From positions 4,147,345 through 4,211,344 of the forward strand of contig WMCF01000059.1 in the NCBI GenBank assembly GCA_009792885.1: a DNA stretch of 64,000 bases, in the 5' to 3' direction. Of this stretch, positions 60,011 to 64,000 are shown piece by piece. The stretch is from Eremophila alpestris peregrina. Its lineage: Eukaryota; Chordata; Aves; Passeriformes; Alaudidae. The notes below the pieces were generated by a model, which was not told where the DNA came from, ran no database searches, and saw only the letters and a program-made list of their open reading frames with translations. Each line of letters begins with the position of its first letter. The first letter of the stretch is position 1. A program made the translations under genes and the position numbers.

Positions 60011-62363
60011 CCCACCTGGGCAGATCCCCAGTCCTCTGTCAGTGCCAATGTTGGGCACAGACCAAGGAGAAACAGGCAGCTGAGTTGCCCAGGTGTGGAG
60101 ATGATTTCTTTATCAAACAGCTCCTTGTGGTGTAACAGAATCTTCTCCATGGATCAAGGTGCCTCCCAAGGCTGCTGTCAGAGCAGCACACACAGCATCA
60201 CCTTTCACTGAACTGGTGCTGCCCTGCTGCATCCTGGCTTCAAAGAGAACTCCTTGGACTCCAGGAGCTCCACAGGCACAGCAGGGTTGGGTTTGATCCC
60301 ACACTGTGGCCCCCAGGCCGTGCTCCCTGAGGATCCACACACAGGGGATCCAGCACCCCCTGCATTCCCCCAGACGTGCCCTCAGCAGGGCAGGGCAGGG
60401 CTGACACCCTGCTGCTGCATGGCTTTGGTTTGCCTTTCATGTCACCAACCCAAGATAAGGCAGGAAATCATGGTGTGGTGGGCACCTCCATGCAGCTCTG
60501 CTTGTGGCTGCCAGGTTCACCTCAGGGCTGGACAAGCTTCTGCATCCAGACAGGATCCCTGCAGGAAAAGTGCCTTGGGTGGGAAGTGCCCTGGGAGCCT
60601 CAGCTCTGCACCCACTGCCCACATCTTGAGAGGTTTAGCTGAGGTGGGCCCTGCTGGCCTCCCACCACAGCTGAGCCCTTGCTGGGACACTGCAGAGGGT
60701 TTGGGAACCCCCACACTTGTCCATGTCTCCTTGTCTCCAGTGCCAATGGCAGCACTTCCAGCTGGAGCCTGTGGGGTGACTCAGCCAGGGAATGGGAGCT
60801 GTCAGTGTCCCCCTGCAGCCCCCCACAGAACCCCTGTCCTGTGCAGGGGAGAGAGCCCAGCTCTGAGGGCTCACACCAGGACCCCCAGCCAGGGGGGCAC
60901 AGGGAAGGCACCCACACCCCCATGGCATCCAAAACTTGAAATCTGGTAACAGTAGAGCTTCCCCCCTTGGGAGCATCATCCCTGCACATGGAGAGCTCCA
61001 GGGAGGGAATGGCAGCCAGTGCAGGTCCAGGGCCAAGGGTCAGAAAGAGGCTCCATCGTGTCTCCATCTTGTCCCCTGCTCATCCTGTCCAGGTGTGCTG
61101 GAAAAGGAGACCCATTTCCTGTCACTTCCCATGAACAAACCAAGCAGGCCTGACCCTGCAGAGGAGGTGCTCCAAATCCTGCCCCCAGCAAACCATGGAG
61201 CAACCCAGGACCCCACTGGGCTCCCATTCTTCCTCCCCAGGAGGGCCACATCCCAAACCAGCCTCCTCCAGCACAAAGCATCCCTCCCTGGCCAGACATT
61301 TCCAGTGTGGGTGTTACAGGACATGGGCTGGAATCACCTCCCTAAGGAACAGACAGTGCTGTACAATCAGTGCCAAATTAGTCCCTCTCATGTGGCTTAA
61401 GCAGCTACCCCAGGAGTGCTCAGGGGCCCTGCTGGGACCAGTGGTATTTAATGTCTTCACCAGGGCTGCAGGAAGGGATCCCTCCGCAGGTTTGCAGCTG
61501 CCAGGGCACCCTCAAGTTTACAGCTGCTCCTGCCCGAATCTCCAAAGCCAGGCAAGAAGAGCTCCAGGTGAGTGATGCCAATGGCAGCTCTTCAACGAGG
61601 CTCACGGGGACTCGAGTGTCCCCAGGCTCGGAAGGAGCTGAGCTGCAGAGCCTCCCGCACGGAAAAGCCCTCTCAGGAAGATCCGAGGAGCTCCGCGGTC
61701 CTCCAGCACCACTCCCTGGAGAGGAAGGGATGGGACGGGCTGTGCAGCCAGGGAGGAGCTGCTCCAAAGGCTGAGCTCCCTGCTGAGTCCTGGCAGATCC
61801 AGAGGCACACGGATCCCCTCCTGCAGCCCCTGGATCCAGGGGATGGGTGCAAAACTCGGCTGCCATTGCTCCAAACGCTGCCCAGGTCCATCCAGATCCA
61901 TCTTGCTCTGCCAGGAGCTTGAGCTGTGGAGTTCTGCAGCCACGGAGGAGTTGCCCTTCCCAAAGCGAAAAGGACCCAAATTCACCCTCAGAGGCTCCCT
62001 GGGGACTGATCCCAACACAGCCAGGCCCTGCCAGGGAAGGACTCCACACTGCAGCTCTGTGGGACAAAAGGCTCCCCAAAGACACGAGCACAATTCCCAC
62101 CCCCACTCCTGCTCCCAGCACAACCAGACCAGCATCCAAACTCCTCCTGGATGCAGCAGCAGCTCCTTCCAGAGGGGCTCCACCAAGAGCTGAGTCCCAC
62201 AGCCCTGAGCAGCTGTTTCCTGGAGGGAAGGGACTGGGACACACAACTGAACAGGGCAAACACATGGACAGGGACATTCCCAGCACATGGAGAACCTGCA
62301 GAGGGTGACGAGGCACAGCTGATTTATTAAAATATGAATATCGATCTAATATCGATATCCAAC
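60011..62363. other. Intergenic, GC-rich stretch with overlapping open frames
   Basis: Apart from the possible LINE remnant near 61.4 kb nothing is recognised. Long open frames exist on both strands at 61.4-62.47 kb. A short AT-rich motif with repeated ATATCGAT lies at about 62,330-62,360, next to the candidate LTR end. Confidence 0.5.
61378..61480 (+). mobile_element. Possible CR1/LINE reverse-transcriptase remnant
   Basis: One plus-strand frame reads SGALLGPVVFNVFT, which resembles the QGSVLGPVLFNIFINDL block of LINE reverse transcriptases. The match is short and isolated and the frame decays on both sides. Confidence 0.35.
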
Positions 62364-63051
62364 TGTGGACAACAAACCCTCTAACAGTTAAAGTTAGAAA
62401 GTGTCTGTTTATTGTGACACCGGGCACGTCGTGGGATGATTCCCTAATGTGCACTGCAAAGATCACCGGTAATTACAAAGCCTTTTATTTACAAAAGTGT
62501 TGAATACACAAAATACAAATGCATATTCATACCCCTGTCACCTCCTCTTCTCCGCTTCATATGCTAATTAACAAAAAGGCCATTAAGCATGCATAGTTCG
62601 TTCCCTGAAATGGGTCGGTGGTCTTTTTATGAGGAGTAGTCACCTAAAGGAGGATGTAAAACGAGTCTTCCTTGTCTAAACTTTCAACCCTTTCAATGCA
62701 GATGTGATTGATGAATTCTTGGTAAAACTCCTTGTTTCCTGTTTTCCAGGGCTAATTCAATGATTTCTGGAAACAGGAGGTTTGCAATTGTCTTGTGTTC
62801 CTGGGATTTCATGGATTAGTTTCCCTGTTTTTCCACTGAAAACACAGCTACATAAACATGAAGCTGACAAGCAATGAGTGAGTAGATCCGGGATAGTTTA
62901 TCTCAGATCCAGCTTCTTCTAACCATCCTCTAATTTTTAACTGATTTCAGCAAAGCTCCTCTATTCATTCCAGCCATATCAGCAAATCTATTGTTAACTA
63001 CAATTCTAACTTTTCTAAGAATTTTTACTCCTTTAAAATTAGTGTCTCACA
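62364..63051 (-). mobile_element. Candidate solo LTR of an endogenous retrovirus-like element
   Basis: On the minus strand the block would start TGTGAGACAC (from 63,051) and end GTTGTCCACA (at 62,364), so its ends form a near-inverted repeat of the TG...CA kind. Near its 3' end there is a TATA-like AAATAAAAGG (62,481-62,490) and, about 70 bases on, an AATAAA (62,408-62,413), the spacing expected for an LTR core promoter and polyadenylation signal. It differs in base composition (AT-richer) from its neighbours. No target-site duplication, primer-binding site or retroviral gene was found, so a solo or decayed LTR is the best reading; the outer boundary is uncertain. Confidence 0.4.
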
Positions 63052-63854
63052 GCCTTGGTCACTGTGCTGGATGGAGAAAAGCCTTTCCTAAGCAGGACCT
63101 AAGAAGGGAAAATCGACAAGGAAAGAAGGTCCTGTGCATTCCTGAGTGAGATTTAAGCAGAAAACAGCCTGGAAAACCCTGCTGATTCATGGGCAGACTT
63201 GATCTTGCTCTCCAAGTCACCAAAGATCACATGGAGTCCAAACAAAAGAATTCAGGGGGTGGGGGAGAGGGTGGAGGAGGAGGATTGGTGCAAATCAGCC
63301 AAATACCCCAAGCAACCTCCTGCCCAGGAGGCTCCTGTGTGAGGAGCCACTTCCTGTCCAAGCAGGATCCACCCTCACTACTCAGGGGCTGAGAGGGGAT
63401 TTTGCTGTCACGCTGCTGGAACCTGTTCCCCAGCGTGTCCATGCCAGACTGGCACAGCCACCGACCTCAGCAGTGACACCAAACCCAGCCCAGGAACTCA
63501 GGGAACAATCCCAGCGCTGGCAGAGGCACAGCTCAGCACATCACAACACACCCTGTCCTGCACGGGGTGGGAGCCCCAAGCTCATCCCTCCCAGCTCAGG
63601 GACAGCTCATCCCTCCCTCCCAGCTCGGGAGTGTTTATCTCCTGCTCACACACTCCACTAATGGGGCACTGACACTCTCTCATGGGATGGGAATCTTGGG
63701 AAGTGGCTCCCAAGGAGTGCCAGCAGAGGCTGTAGCAGTGCCACACCCCAGCAGCACCACTGGACTTTGGTGACAGGGAGCCACAGGTCAGGGTCCCTCT
63801 AGGACATCCTTTGGCCATGACAAATAGTTCCCGGAAGGAGGAGCAGCCCCTCAG
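63052..63854. other. Intergenic, nothing recognised
   Basis: Sequence between the candidate LTR and the terminal CR1 fragment. It holds a G-rich GGGGGAGAGGGTGGAGGAGG stretch at about 63,260-63,280 and no gene-like feature. Confidence 0.6.
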
Positions 63855-63957
63855 AGTCACAAAATCTTAAAAAGATTTGGACTGGAAATGATCTTAAAGA
63901 CCAAACAGCTCCATCCCCTGCCATGACGAAATACCTCCCACTGGACCAGGTGGAAAA
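63855..63957 (-). mobile_element. CR1 LINE 3' fragment near the window end
   Basis: Reverse-complement, diverged copy: CAGAGTCACAAAATCTT, then TCCATCCCCTGCCATGACGA and CCCACTGGACCAGGT. It is followed by an A19 run (63,982-64,000) that meets the window edge. Confidence 0.75.
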
Positions 63958-64000
63958 GGATGAAAGAAACATTCAAATTACAAAAAAAAAAAAAAAAAAA

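Noticed and set aside
1..64000. CRISPR arrays, operons, insertion sequences, bacterial-type elements
   Set aside because: Spliced gene structure and CR1 repeats show vertebrate DNA; no regularly spaced direct repeats of CRISPR type are present.
1..64000. tRNA, rRNA or other structural RNA genes
   Set aside because: No cloverleaf with A- and B-box sequence or rRNA-like stretch was recognised by eye; a covariance-model search was not possible.

Overview
The window holds one recognisable protein-coding gene, read right to left: an almost complete plakophilin 1 gene (PKP1), a desmosomal plaque protein with armadillo repeats. All 13 coding exons can be placed, from the start codon at 48,258 to the stop codon at 4,200. 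Every exon join keeps the reading frame and every intron is GT-AG. Together they predict a 733-residue protein, close to the 726 residues of the human short isoform. The organism is a vertebrate and almost certainly a bird: about 16 CR1 LINE 3' ends lie scattered in both orientations, which is typical of avian genomes. I infer a songbird-like assembly but cannot prove the species.

Layout. Positions 1-4,199 lie downstream of the stop codon and should contain the 3' UTR and flank; several AATAAA signals on the minus strand are candidates for the transcript end. Positions 4,200-29,757 carry coding exons 13 down to 3: the end of the head domain and the whole armadillo domain. Introns 8 and 10 are short. 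Intron 7 contains a pentanucleotide (GGGAA)n array that swallows a 417-base assembly gap. Intron 4 has a minisatellite just upstream of exon 5. Positions 29,758-48,056 are two large introns around the 101-base exon 2, rich in CR1 copies, with a CpG-enriched patch near 32.4 kb. Exon 1 with the start codon lies at 48,057-48,258, with a TATA-like element about 190 bases upstream.

Positions 48.5-64 kb are the 5' flank. I recognise no protein-coding gene there. It holds a strong CpG island (about 50.05-50.9 kb) with a G-quadruplex motif and an AP-1 consensus site, more CR1 copies, and a candidate LTR near 62.4-63.05 kb with TATA-like and polyadenylation signals on the minus strand. The neighbours expected from human synteny (IGFN1 upstream, TNNT2 downstream) are not visible in the window.

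I found no new multi-gene system. The observations most worth a second look are the CpG island versus TATA promoter question, the inverted CR1 pairs that flank single exons, a possible 3' UTR intron, the minisatellite beside a splice acceptor, and the candidate LTR with a long open frame running out of it.
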